Of a stretch of DNA of 64,000 bases, positions 54,457 through 63,700 are shown in pieces. The first letter of the stretch is position 1. Each line of letters starts with the position of its first letter. This DNA is from Halobacteriovoraceae bacterium (GTDB taxonomy: Bacteria > Bdellovibrionota > Bacteriovoracia > Bacteriovoracales > Bacteriovoracaceae): NCBI GenBank assembly GCA_020635115.1, contig JACKAK010000004.1, positions 62,001 through 126,000 of the forward strand. The letters run 5' to 3'. A program made the position numbers and the translations under genes. The notes beneath the pieces are model-generated. The model saw only the letters and a list, made by a program, of their open reading frames with translations. It had not been told where the DNA came from and ran no database searches.

Positions 54457-57400
54457 GCTAACTCCTTTTGACTTTGTTCAGGCAATTCAGTTAAGTTGTC
54501 AACATCATTTTCTTTTAAATTATTTATTTCAGAATTATTTTTCTTTCTGTCTTTTTTAAGAAAAGAAAAAAGTCCCATAAAATCTTCAAGAATAGCATAA
54601 GCACAAGGCACCCAAACAAGAGTTAAAACAGTTCCAGAAGTTAATCCCCACGCCATGGCCAGAGTCATTGGGATTAGAATTGGATCTGTTCCACCAATTC
54701 CATAAGCTGTAGGGATTAAACCAGATATTGTAGTAAGTGAAGTTACGAGTACGGCCCTAAGTCTCATTCCTGAAGCTTTGGCCAAAATTGTATGGAGATC
54801 AAATTTTCCTTCTTCTCTAAATTGATCGATAAATGAAATAAGGACAATACCCGAATTTACAATGATACCTCCAAGGCCAATGATACCAATTAAGGCAAGA
54901 AAACTTATTGGTCTATCGTGCAAATAGAAAGCAATTGAAAATCCAAACAACCCAAGTGGAATAGTTGACATAATAATTGCAGGCCGTAAGAAGCTTTTAA
55001 AAAGAAAAACAAGGAGTGCAAAAATCCCAATTAAAGAGAGAATTAAAGCATCAAAGAGTGAGGCCATTGATTCGTTTGTACTTTCCTGTGCTCCACCAAA
55101 TTTCAATGAAACGTTATGATATTTTGTTTTGTGTTTATTGTAAGAATCCATCAAAAGTGAATTGGCCTTAACAGAAGTGATCAAATTATCGTCGACTGTA
55201 CCCGTTAAGGTTTTTGATTTTTTGAAATCAAAACGTTTTATTTGTGGTGAACCATTATTGATATGAAATGAGGCAATTGTGGATACAGGAACTAAGTTTT
55301 TTGCCATTCCATTGTCCATAATTTTAACTTCGCCAAGATCTTCAAGATTTTTTCGATAATCCTTTTGAAATCTCAAATTGATATCTACATCCTTATTGTC
55401 CAATGTAACTTGAGAAATATTTTTACCACCAATAGCTGTACTTATAGTGTTTCCAATGTTGTTGACACTTAAACCTAAACGGTCTGCTTTTGCGTAATCA
55501 ATATCTACAAAGACTTCATCATCACCAATAACATCATCAGTTTTTAAGTTTGAAATACCTTGGACTTTGAGAAGGTCAGCTTTAATATCTTCAATGAGAT
55601 GGTCAATATCACTTATACTATTTGATCTAAAAGTTGCTTCAATATCATTTCCAACAGGAGGCCCATTAATAATTGCTTCATATGTTACTTCTTTAATTCC
55701 TTCAACTTTTATAGATCTTAATCTCTTAAGAATTTCAGTGTGAGGTATATTAAGTTTAGTATTATCTGATGCTCTTAGCACAAGAATCCCAACATTGTTA
55801 CCTTCAGCTTTCTTAGGATCAGTTGGATTCATTTGTGAAATCCCTGCACGAGCAACAATATGTTCTATGTCTTTCCCCATTTTTTCTTCAACTGCCTTAG
55901 AAAGTTTACCGAGTAACATTTTTGTATGGTCTAATGTGGATCCTGTATCAATATTTACTCTTGCAACATAAACTTCTGTCTGTTCTGGTGGAAAGAGTAC
56001 AAACTTGTTTACAACGGCCATAAAATAAAATGAAATTGCTAAAATTCCAGTAAAGACAAAAGAAACTATATAACGATGTCTAATGAGTGTAGACATCGTA
56101 CTTTCAAACATATGTTCAAATCTATGAAACCAATCTTTTTTGGCCTCTTGTTCATTTTCTTTTTTAATCTTTCCACCTCCATGTGCAAGTCTCATTGGAA
56201 GAAGGAAAAAACTTTCAAATAAACTAACTGTAAGTGAAATTGATACAATCATTGGAATGAAACGGATAAATTGTCCCATGATCCCTCTGGTCACAAGCAT
56301 TGGCAAAAAAGCAGCAATTGTAGTAAGGGCCGTTCCTGTGATTGGGAGCCATAATTGCTTAACGGATTCAACAGCAGCTTCATAAGGGCCAGCACCCTCT
56401 TGTCTTAGTCTCGTAAAGTTTTCTGAAATAACAACAGAGTTATCAACTAACATCCCAAGAGCTATAACCAGGGCCAAAATTGTGATTGTATCAAGATTCA
56501 TTCCCATTGAGGGCATAATTCCTAGAGTTGCCATAACTGCGAAGGGAAGAGATAAACTGGCCAAAATTCCAATTCGACCTGGTAGAAAGAGAAATAAAAA
56601 AACGATAACTAGGATTAATCCTGTTAAGGCATTTTCACTTAAAACTGTGAGTTTATTTTCAACTTTTATGGATTCGTCTAAATATGAAACAAATTTTAAC
56701 TGTCCATCATATCTTTTTTGAAACGTTGACAGCACTTCAGTTAAATCTTTAACAAGTTTGATTGTGTCTGAACCACCTTTTTTACTTACAACTACGAGAG
56801 TGGCATCTTCTCCATTATATTGAGCTTTAGTTGTGATTTCTTTTTCACTATCTAAAACTTCTGCAACATCTTTTAATAAAATTTGTTGTCCGGTAAAATT
56901 TGATCTTATTAATACATTACCAAGTTCTTCAGAACTTTTCACTTTTCCTTCAATTCTTAAGAGCTTTTGATCATCACTTCCTTTTAGACTTCCACCTGGA
57001 ACACTAATATTTCTCATTTTAATTTTTTGAATAACTTCATCAACTCCAATATGATGAAAGTGAAGCTTTTGTTGATCTAGTTTTACGACAAACTCCCTTT
57101 GTGCAAAACCAGTTAGTCTGGCCTCTTTGACATTCTTATTGTCTTCAAATTCTTCCTTGAGTGCGTCTGCAACTTTATCTCTTAATCTTCCATCATTATT
57201 TCCAACGACTGCTACTTCAAGCACTGGAAACTCTTCAGAATTTATTTCTACAAATTTGGGAGCTTCTTCTAAATCAACAGGGAGCTTGGTTGTTCTATCA
57301 ACCGCCTTTTGAATATCACTCATGACTTCGTCTACATCTTCAACATTATCAATGTCTGCTCTAACCACAATCGTACTCAAACCTGATTGTGATGTTGATC

Positions 57401-57644
57401 TGACATCTTTAAGACCTGAGACTTGTCTGATTTCATCTTCGATAGGTTTAGTAATTTTAGTTTCAATATCTTCTGCCGAAGCTCCTCGATAAACAGTCGT
57501 AATAATGGCCTGGCCCATGTTTACACTTGGAAAAGATTCAGCGTTCATTTTAAAGAGTCCTTGAACTCCATAGATTATCAAAAATCCAGAAATGACTACA
57601 GTAAGTTTATAGTTTTCAATAAAAAATTTTGCTAGTTTTCCCAT
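54453..57644 (-). CDS. RND-family efflux transporter (AcrB/HAE1-like)
   Basis: A 1063-aa protein with the AcrB duplicated layout: TM1, a large periplasmic loop, TM2-6, a second loop and TM8-12. Segments include YRGASAEDIETKITKPIEDEI, IVFLFLFLPG, IALGMLVDNSVVISEN with the TM4 Asp used in proton transfer, and LIGIIGLGGIIVNSGIVL. Length is normal. It is preceded 12 bp upstream by the outer-membrane channel gene, but no membrane-fusion adaptor gene is in the operon, so the adaptor must come from elsewhere. Confidence 0.93.
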   Translation of the reverse strand: MGKLAKFFIENYKLTVVISGFLIIYGVQGLFKMNAESFPSVNMGQAIITTVYRGASAEDIETKITKPIEDEIRQVSGLKDVRSTSQSGLSTIVVRADIDNVEDVDEVMSDIQKAVDRTTKLPVDLEEAPKFVEINSEEFPVLEVAVVGNNDGRLRDKVADALKEEFEDNKNVKEARLTGFAQREFVVKLDQQKLHFHHIGVDEVIQKIKMRNISVPGGSLKGSDDQKLLRIEGKVKSSEELGNVLIRSNFTGQQILLKDVAEVLDSEKEITTKAQYNGEDATLVVVSKKGGSDTIKLVKDLTEVLSTFQKRYDGQLKFVSYLDESIKVENKLTVLSENALTGLILVIVFLFLFLPGRIGILASLSLPFAVMATLGIMPSMGMNLDTITILALVIALGMLVDNSVVISENFTRLRQEGAGPYEAAVESVKQLWLPITGTALTTIAAFLPMLVTRGIMGQFIRFIPMIVSISLTVSLFESFFLLPMRLAHGGGKIKKENEQEAKKDWFHRFEHMFESTMSTLIRHRYIVSFVFTGILAISFYFMAVVNKFVLFPPEQTEVYVARVNIDTGSTLDHTKMLLGKLSKAVEEKMGKDIEHIVARAGISQMNPTDPKKAEGNNVGILVLRASDNTKLNIPHTEILKRLRSIKVEGIKEVTYEAIINGPPVGNDIEATFRSNSISDIDHLIEDIKADLLKVQGISNLKTDDVIGDDEVFVDIDYAKADRLGLSVNNIGNTISTAIGGKNISQVTLDNKDVDINLRFQKDYRKNLEDLGEVKIMDNGMAKNLVPVSTIASFHINNGSPQIKRFDFKKSKTLTGTVDDNLITSVKANSLLMDSYNKHKTKYHNVSLKFGGAQESTNESMASLFDALILSLIGIFALLVFLFKSFLRPAIIMSTIPLGLFGFSIAFYLHDRPISFLALIGIIGLGGIIVNSGIVLISFIDQFREEGKFDLHTILAKASGMRLRAVLVTSLTTISGLIPTAYGIGGTDPILIPMTLAMAWGLTSGTVLTLVWVPCAYAILEDFMGLFSFLKKDRKKNNSEINNLKENDVDNLTELPEQSQKELA

Positions 57645-57656
57645 AAAGTTTTCCTA

Positions 57657-59105
57657 TTATTTATTTATGTTGCAAGGTGTTTCTGTAAAAACAGAGAAGT
57701 AGTTTAATAAAGTAGTAATAACTGCTAATTTTGTATCAATTTCAGAGAGATTACTTTGAAGATATAAATCTTGATCGTTAATAAGATCTCTCACTGAAAT
57801 TCTGGCCTGATCATATTTCTTTTTACTTATTTCCAAAGATTTTTTGAGATGAGTAGTATTTTCAACTTGTGCATCAATTACATTATTAAGGAGAAAAATA
57901 TTTTTAACTGTTTGTCCGTGATAGGCACCTAATTTTCCTACAATCACTCTTTGTTGACCCTCATATCTCTTTTGTTGTAGCCTTTTTTTGATGTCTTCTG
58001 TTTTACCAATCTGAGAACCAAGAGGAATATCTAATTTTAATCCCAATGCATAGGCCGATTTGGCCTCATCAGGGTAATTAGAAAGACTCTCTGACATTCC
58101 AATTTTATTTGTATTTGAATCGACTTCTCCATAAAGTGATAAATCCCAATCACTATAAGTTGTATTATAATCTTGTAAGAGTTGGTTTTGTTTAGTTAAA
58201 AGTGAGAGGATTTCATCATATTTCGTATAGTCATATGGAATACTTGTTTGAGATGAAATAATTTGCGTGCACTGTGTAACGTCTCTGATTGTTTTTTCAA
58301 GCTCATATTTACCAAGTTCTATTTTTTTATCTGCTAGCTCTGGAAGAATTTCTTTAAGTTGTTGAACCAACGTCTCTTTTTGATAGTTTAAATATATCAA
58401 CTGTCCTTTTCTTGCTGCATACTGAGATTGATATCGTGCTACCTCTCCAGCATCTGCAATAGAGTTCTTTTGTCTTTTTTTCGCCTCTTCAGCTTGTTTT
58501 TTAGAAAATTCAAGGAGATCAGTTGTGATCAATTTTGATTCATTATTTGCGACAAGTGACCAATATATTTTTCTTATAGATTGAAACAAAGCTTTTTTAC
58601 GGATGTCTGATTCAAGCTGAGAATTTTGCACAGAAACCGATGAAGCATCTAAGATTCTCTTTGTATTTTTTCCTAGAAAATTTTTAAGTAAATCAACTCC
58701 AAAACTTAATTTTACACCACTTGTAGCATCTTCTTGTGGGAAGGCAGATAAAATGGCCATGTGAGAGTACGCCGATACACTTGTTGAAAACCCACTTTGG
58801 AAATTTTTGCTAACTCCTAATTCTACAGCTTTTGCTTCTTTTGTAATAGGTCTGTAAAGGTTTACACTTTGTTGATAAGATTTTGAAAGATTTGTATCCA
58901 CATAACCAGTGGGAGAGAAGGCCTCAAGTTGAGATGATTCAATTTCTTTGGTTGAAAGTAGCGCAGCTTCAATTTCATCAACTCCAGGAGCACCTTTTTC
59001 AAAATATTCTTTAAGAACGTTCTCATCAATAAGAATGGAATTTTCGCTAGCTCTTAGAGAAAGGGATAAAAGAAGAAAAAGGGAGAGGAGTTTTTTTGCT
59101 TTCAT
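57657..59105 (-). CDS. TolC-like outer-membrane efflux protein
   Basis: A 482-aa protein with signal peptide (about 1-20, ending RA). The mature part shows the OEP pattern of long coiled-coil helices (SQLESDIRKKALFQSIRKIYWSLV and AEEAKKRQKNSIADAGEVARYQSQ) repeated twice around short strand segments. It forms the outer-membrane exit duct of tripartite pumps. First gene of the operon; ATG follows AAGGAAAAATTA. The C-terminus (TETPCNINK) is short. Confidence 0.88.
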   Translation of the reverse strand: MKAKKLLSLFLLLSLSLRASENSILIDENVLKEYFEKGAPGVDEIEAALLSTKEIESSQLEAFSPTGYVDTNLSKSYQQSVNLYRPITKEAKAVELGVSKNFQSGFSTSVSAYSHMAILSAFPQEDATSGVKLSFGVDLLKNFLGKNTKRILDASSVSVQNSQLESDIRKKALFQSIRKIYWSLVANNESKLITTDLLEFSKKQAEEAKKRQKNSIADAGEVARYQSQYAARKGQLIYLNYQKETLVQQLKEILPELADKKIELGKYELEKTIRDVTQCTQIISSQTSIPYDYTKYDEILSLLTKQNQLLQDYNTTYSDWDLSLYGEVDSNTNKIGMSESLSNYPDEAKSAYALGLKLDIPLGSQIGKTEDIKKRLQQKRYEGQQRVIVGKLGAYHGQTVKNIFLLNNVIDAQVENTTHLKKSLEISKKKYDQARISVRDLINDQDLYLQSNLSEIDTKLAVITTLLNYFSVFTETPCNINK

Positions 59106-59125
59106 TAATTTTTCCTTGCGTTAAT

Positions 59126-59159
59126 ATTCATACGTTTGTTTGAATTCATACGTTCGTAT
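59126..59159. promoter_or_regulatory. Putative TetR operator upstream of the efflux operon
   Basis: ATTCATACGTT occurs twice, at 59126-59136 and 59144-59154, an 18-bp period. The second copy forms the palindrome ATACGTTCGTAT (59148-59159). Tandem palindromic half-sites 20-55 bp before the first gene of an operon that encodes a TetR protein are the expected operator. Confidence 0.6.
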
Positions 59160-59275
59160 TAATTAAACGGCAAGTTTGCAAAATAATCAAGTAAATTCTA
59201 TTTTAAAAAAATCCCTCATAACCACTTGAAAATATTAACAAGTTCAGAAAGTAGTTAATAACATTTGGAATATTA

Positions 59276-59294
59276 TTGACGTTGATTGTCAATC
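59276..59294. promoter_or_regulatory. Inverted repeat before the methyltransferase gene
   Basis: ATTGAC (59276-59281) and GTCAAT (59289-59294) are arms around seven bases, 50 bp before the TTG start of the next gene. They could form an operator, or the first arm may be part of a -35 box; I cannot tell which. Confidence 0.4.
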
Positions 59295-59343
59295 ACTCTG
59301 ATTATTGGTAATTTGCTGCCAACGAAATGAGGAGTAATAAAAC

Positions 59344-59976
59344 TTGAATTGTCCACTTTGTCTTTCTCCCAAAACAAATGAGCTCTCTTTCACGAAGATG
59401 GCCATGTATGAAGTCTGCAAAGAATGTCGTACGGTTTATATGAACCCAGAGTACTTTCTTAGCAAACAAAGTGAAAAAGAAAGATATGATTTACACAATA
59501 ATACTGAGGAAGATCAACGTTATGTTGATTATATGTACTACAATATGCAAGAATGTTTGAGTCTATGTGATAAAAAATTTTCAATTGGCAGCTATTCATT
59601 AGACTATGGATGTGGTGCAACTCAAATCATGTCTAACCTTCTGGAGTCAGAGGGCCTTTGTTCCATTTCCTATGATCCACTCTATTTTCCTATCGAACTT
59701 AAAAAAGCTAAATTTGATTTGATCACGGCAATTGAAGTCGTTGAACATTTTAACAATCCTGCAAAAGAATGGCAGCAGCTCTTTGACCTACTGGCCCCTG
59801 ACGGCGTTCTGGTTGTAAGAACTCAACTGATAACCGATGTCGTAGATTTTGAAAATTGGTGGTATAAGAATGATCCAACTCATGTCACTTTTTATCACGA
59901 TATAGGACTAGAGTGGATTGCAAATAAGTATAATCGGAAATTAAAAATTAAAAATAATTTTATAGCATTTCTTTAG
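59344..59976 (+). CDS. Zinc-binding class I SAM methyltransferase
   Basis: A 210-aa protein from TTG 59344, nine bases after AGGAG. Residues about 3-30 contain CPLC and CKEC, a zinc-binding pair as in MethyltransfD12/Methyltransf_23 proteins. It continues with DYGCGATQIMSNLLESEG (SAM motif), SYDPLYFP, TAIEVVEHFNNPAKEW and LAPDGVLVVRTQL. The substrate is unknown. It is the first gene of a run with the ArsC-like and DTW genes. Confidence 0.8.
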   Translation: MNCPLCLSPKTNELSFTKMAMYEVCKECRTVYMNPEYFLSKQSEKERYDLHNNTEEDQRYVDYMYYNMQECLSLCDKKFSIGSYSLDYGCGATQIMSNLLESEGLCSISYDPLYFPIELKKAKFDLITAIEVVEHFNNPAKEWQQLFDLLAPDGVLVVRTQLITDVVDFENWWYKNDPTHVTFYHDIGLEWIANKYNRKLKIKNNFIAFL

Positions 59977-59985
59977 GAGCATATT

Positions 59986-60321
59986 TTGAAATTATATGGG
60001 ATACCAAATTGTGACACTGTTAAAAAGGCCAAAGTACATTTAGAAAATAAAAATATTGACTATGAATTTGTTGATTTCAAAAAAAATCCACCAACCAAAA
60101 AACTCATTAAAGAAGTTCAGCTGTTTTTAGGAGAACTTCCTGTGAATAGGAGAGGGACGACTTTTCGTAAAATTAAAGATATCTATGAAGAAGCAAGTGA
60201 GAAAGAAAAAATTGAAATTTTAATTGTGAATTCATCTTCAATAAAAAGACCAATTCTTGTAAAAGATGAGAAAATTTGCGCTGTTGGATACGATGTCAAT
60301 GAATACGATAGAATCCTTTGA
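59986..60321 (+). CDS. ArsC/Spx-family protein (YffB-like)
   Basis: A 111-aa protein from TTG 59986 after GGAG. It begins KLYGIPNCDTVKKAKVHLEN, with one Cys in the CxxS/T position of the thioredoxin-fold ArsC family, followed by VDFKKNPPTK, LPVNRRGTTFRKI and IKRPILVKDEKICAVGYD. The YffB branch is not proven to reduce arsenate. It overlaps the next gene by 23 bp. Confidence 0.85.
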   Translation: MKLYGIPNCDTVKKAKVHLENKNIDYEFVDFKKNPPTKKLIKEVQLFLGELPVNRRGTTFRKIKDIYEEASEKEKIEILIVNSSSIKRPILVKDEKICAVGYDVNEYDRIL

Positions 60322-61048
60322 TGACAAGAAAGGTCGATGTTATGGATGCTTTCTATCTAAGAAGGCCTGTTTATGTAAAGATGTAACTCCATTTGAAGTA
60401 GTGACAAAATTTATCATATTGATGCATCCAAAAGAATTTAAAAGAGAGAGAACTGGAACCGGAAAAATTACATCTTCATTTCTATTGGATTCAGAAGTTA
60501 TTTCAGGAGTAAATTTTGATCACAATTCTAGAGTAAATGAACTTTTAAATGATGAGCGTTTCACACCTTTTATTCTCTATCCTGGCAAAAAGGCCATGAA
60601 CTTATCCACTCCACAGGGCAAACAAGAGATGTGTGAATTTATCTCTAAAAAACATAAAAATAACCTCATCTTCGTGATCGATGGAACATGGGCATGTGCC
60701 AAGACTATGATGAGGGAAAGTACATGTTTACACACTTTACCTCGTGTTGCTTTTACTCCTCAATTTGAATCTCAGTTTCATATAAAAGCACAACCTCATA
60801 AGCATTGTTTATCAACAATAGAATCTGTTTACTCGTTAGTTAAAGAACTCGAATTTCTGAAAATTGAAAAACCAGCTCCCTATGAAAATATGTTATCTAC
60901 TTTTAATAAACTTAATGAATTTCTGATAAATTGTGCTAGGGATCCCTCTTTGTCGAGTTATCGACGAGGTCCAGGGTATAAAACGAAGGAAGAAAGATCT
61001 AGAGTTGTGAAGAAATGGACCAAATACAGTGTTTTTTATAATGAATAA
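60299..61048 (+). CDS. DTW-domain tRNA aminocarboxypropyltransferase-like protein
   Basis: About 249 aa from ATG 60299; the frame is open from 60266. An N-terminal zinc-finger-like CYGC...CLC cluster is followed by FIILMHPKEFKRERTGTGK, ILYPGKKA and the signature FVIDGTWACAKTMM, with the D-T-W motif appearing as DGTW. Then PHKHCLSTIESVYSLV. DTW (TapT) enzymes transfer an acp group from SAM to uridine in tRNA. Which start codon is used is uncertain; the family assignment is strong. Confidence 0.85.
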   Translation: MNTIESFDDKKGRCYGCFLSKKACLCKDVTPFEVVTKFIILMHPKEFKRERTGTGKITSSFLLDSEVISGVNFDHNSRVNELLNDERFTPFILYPGKKAMNLSTPQGKQEMCEFISKKHKNNLIFVIDGTWACAKTMMRESTCLHTLPRVAFTPQFESQFHIKAQPHKHCLSTIESVYSLVKELEFLKIEKPAPYENMLSTFNKLNEFLINCARDPSLSSYRRGPGYKTKEERSRVVKKWTKYSVFYNE

Positions 61049-61141
61049 ATTATATCAATCTCAAAAAAGAATAGAATTTGTGAGAGTGATTAGCTACTTA
61101 AAGTAAAGATATGAAGAAGGTATCTTCGAAAAGAGGTGTTC

Positions 61142-61504
61142 ATGAAAAAACTCATATTGATAATTTTGATGTTGTTTTCTTTTAGTATTCCAAGTTACGC
61201 ATTTTTTTGGAACGATGATTGTACTGATAAGTCTGAACTTGATGAGATTCAAGGTAACTTTTGTATTCTGAAGGATAAAGATGGCCCCATCACTTGCATT
61301 GTCGTGAAAAATGCCACAAGTGGTGGAATTGATTGTACATTAGAGGGGAATATCGATTTAGAAAAATTTGAAGAACCAAAATCTCTTAGTTTAGAAATCA
61401 AAGGTGAAATTGAAAGAAGAGTTGTAAAAGATCGAATTTGCTATTTTTATAACAGCACTGAACAAACAAGTCATATTTCATGTGTAAAGGTTCAGTTTAA
61501 GTAG
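61142..61504 (+). CDS. Small exported Cys-containing protein
   Basis: A 120-aa protein from ATG 61142, after AGAGGTG. Signal peptide at about 1-20 (ILIILMLFSFSIPSYA). The mature part has six Cys (for example DDCTDK, FCILKD, ITCIVV, IDCTLEG, ICYF, SCVKV), consistent with disulfides in the periplasm. No family recognised. Confidence 0.65.
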   Translation: MKKLILIILMLFSFSIPSYAFFWNDDCTDKSELDEIQGNFCILKDKDGPITCIVVKNATSGGIDCTLEGNIDLEKFEEPKSLSLEIKGEIERRVVKDRICYFYNSTEQTSHISCVKVQFK

Positions 61505-61520
61505 TCATCAGGGTTGAAGA

Positions 61521-62447
61521 TTAATATCTGAAAGCTAAACTCGTATTAAATCCAATTTGGTAATCAAGATTCTCTCCAACTCCACTTAAAATAGACATTT
61601 CTAAAATGGTACTGGCCGAGGAGTTTTTGAAGTTGTATCTCCATCCAATATTAGCAAGTGATGAAAAGTCTGTGGCCTCTAACAAAATTTCTGAACTACT
61701 GTCATCTTGATCATCTAAAGCAAACAAATTTTGCAAATTAAAATTGATACTACTTCGTCCAAAATATAGTCCAGTGTAAAAACCCTGGGTGCTGTCTGAA
61801 AAATAATAGTTCATACCTATGTGGAATGCTGTAATTGATACAGAACCAATATAATTTGAATTAAAATCTTCTTCTAAGCTTGAAAAGGAATATTTAAATC
61901 CTCCTGTGATATTTTTAGCGAAAATATATTGAAAATCAATCCCGATATTTGGGCCAGATAAACTCTCTTTAACCAATTGACCTTCTCTTTTAATCTCACT
62001 ATTGGCCACTCCAATGAGTAAGCTTGTAATTGTTTTTTTTTGCGGAGCTTGAGTATGTGTATCAATTTGAATATTGGGAGGACTCAATTCACCCTTTTGT
62101 CTTATATTTGATTTATCGTTTTCTATTTTATTTTCAGTGATAAAAAATCTAAAACCTCTAAAGCATCTGTGAAGGCCATCTTTGGTTTTTTCACAATGAG
62201 TTCTTAGTGGTGAAATTGTTTTCTCTCTTCCATCGCAGTCGTAGGAGTATTTGCAAAGACCTTCAAACTCTCTGTAAGCTGAATTCATGGCCTCTTCACG
62301 TGCTTTTTGTAAAGAAGAGTTCTCAGAGATACCACATACAAAATAAATGTTTTTTTCAATTCGTTGTGATGCTGTCTCTGTGCATAACCAATTGTTTGCA
62401 AAAAGAGAAAATGAAAGAATGTAAAATATTATTAACTTCAAATACAT
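61521..62447 (-). CDS. Outer-membrane beta-barrel-like protein with N-terminal Cys-rich domain
   Basis: A 308-aa protein. Signal peptide at about 1-17, a Cys-rich domain (about 20-110, CTETASQ, CKYSYDCDGRE, CEKTKDGLHRC), then repeated amphipathic strands (GPNIGIDFQYIF, NITGGFKYSFSSLE, GSVSITAFHIGMNYYFSD, GFYTGLYFGRSSINF) that end in LAFRY. A terminal aromatic is the outer-membrane targeting mark for barrels. The number of strands suggests eight. Ligand or role unknown. Confidence 0.72.
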   Translation of the reverse strand: MYLKLIIFYILSFSLFANNWLCTETASQRIEKNIYFVCGISENSSLQKAREEAMNSAYREFEGLCKYSYDCDGREKTISPLRTHCEKTKDGLHRCFRGFRFFITENKIENDKSNIRQKGELSPPNIQIDTHTQAPQKKTITSLLIGVANSEIKREGQLVKESLSGPNIGIDFQYIFAKNITGGFKYSFSSLEEDFNSNYIGSVSITAFHIGMNYYFSDSTQGFYTGLYFGRSSINFNLQNLFALDDQDDSSSEILLEATDFSSLANIGWRYNFKNSSASTILEMSILSGVGENLDYQIGFNTSLAFRY

Positions 62448-62564
62448 ATTGCTCTCCAGTCTTTTATAGAATTATGCATATTTGCTGAAATCATATTATA
62501 TATGTATGCTTATTGTGAAGTTTAACTTCTGAAATTGAATGGTCAAAATTGAAGGATTTATCAT

Positions 62565-63689
62565 ATGAGATGTGCAAAGTGTCTTTTGTTGAAAATGGCA
62601 GTTTTGTTTTTAATAGCTTCAAAGTGCCTATCTCGAGAAATTGCACTAATTGAACAGCTATACTGGCCAAAAAATATAGAGTCTAAAATAGATTTTGATT
62701 CAGCTTCTCGAGCAGAAATACTATTGTTTTATAAAACAATACAAGAGGAGCTTAAATCAAAGAATTTATCAAAAAATATTTCAGTTGAACAAGATAAAAT
62801 TGATTATGAATCCATTAAAAAATGGTCAATAAATGTTCAGGAAAAATTGGTAAATCTTTATAAAACAGCTGCAAAATCATGTTCTCATGCAAACGAGATC
62901 GCTTGTTCATTTTCTGGTGATCATAAGCAATTTCTCAAATATGCACAAAAATTTTATGAAAATTTAGATGCGCAATATATTCCATGGAAGAAAGCGAGCT
63001 CAAAATTCTATAAGATTTATGCTAGAGAACAAATTCGACTTGCTGCTATTTTTAATAGAGTAAGTAGTGAAGTATTCAGTTTCAACGATTCTGAAATCTT
63101 AGGAGATAAATTCAACGATGGAGAGTTTTTGTTTACTATGGATGATGGCCCAGAGTTTGATCAGATCAATGAGTATACACAACTACTAACCTCATTGGGT
63201 ATTTCTGGGATGTTTTTTGTGATAGGAGATAAGCTATCTAAAACAATTAAAAATTTAGGATTCACAAAAGTGAATAAAATATACTCCAAACATTGCATTG
63301 GTTCTCATGGGAAAATCCATAAACCCCACCCAAAAATTAAAAATTGGAAAGAATCCATCGAGACCACAGAGAAAATAATTAAAAAAATAAATTCCAATCA
63401 AAAAATATATTTTCGCCCACCTTTTGGAGAGAGAAATTCTGAAATCCTAGCATTTGCTAATGAAAAAAAAATGCCAATTATGCTTTGGAATATCGATTCG
63501 CTTGATTGGAACGAATTAGTATCTCCAACACAGTTAATTTCAAGAGTTGAGAAATTAATGCTCCTTTGGCGTCGAGGAATTCTTCTGTTTCATGATGATA
63601 GATTAAAGGCACTTGGATCAGTTAAGGCAATAGATTTATTCGTGAAAAATAATGATTTGAAGTGGTTAGATTGTTCAAAAACACTCTAA
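62565..63689 (+). CDS. Exported polysaccharide deacetylase (NodB-like)
   Basis: A 374-aa protein with a signal peptide (about 1-24) and a helical N-terminal region of about 180 residues. The NodB domain follows: LFTMDDGPEFDQ (the Asp-Asp metal and base motif), GSHGKIHKPHPK (H-x-x-x-H metal ligands), IYFRPPFGERN and MLWNIDSLDWNE. Such enzymes remove N-acetyl groups from peptidoglycan or chitin-like polymers. In predators, peptidoglycan deacetylation marks prey wall; that use here is inference. Confidence 0.88.
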   Translation: MRCAKCLLLKMAVLFLIASKCLSREIALIEQLYWPKNIESKIDFDSASRAEILLFYKTIQEELKSKNLSKNISVEQDKIDYESIKKWSINVQEKLVNLYKTAAKSCSHANEIACSFSGDHKQFLKYAQKFYENLDAQYIPWKKASSKFYKIYAREQIRLAAIFNRVSSEVFSFNDSEILGDKFNDGEFLFTMDDGPEFDQINEYTQLLTSLGISGMFFVIGDKLSKTIKNLGFTKVNKIYSKHCIGSHGKIHKPHPKIKNWKESIETTEKIIKKINSNQKIYFRPPFGERNSEILAFANEKKMPIMLWNIDSLDWNELVSPTQLISRVEKLMLLWRRGILLFHDDRLKALGSVKAIDLFVKNNDLKWLDCSKTL

Positions 63690-63700
63690 AATTAATAAGG

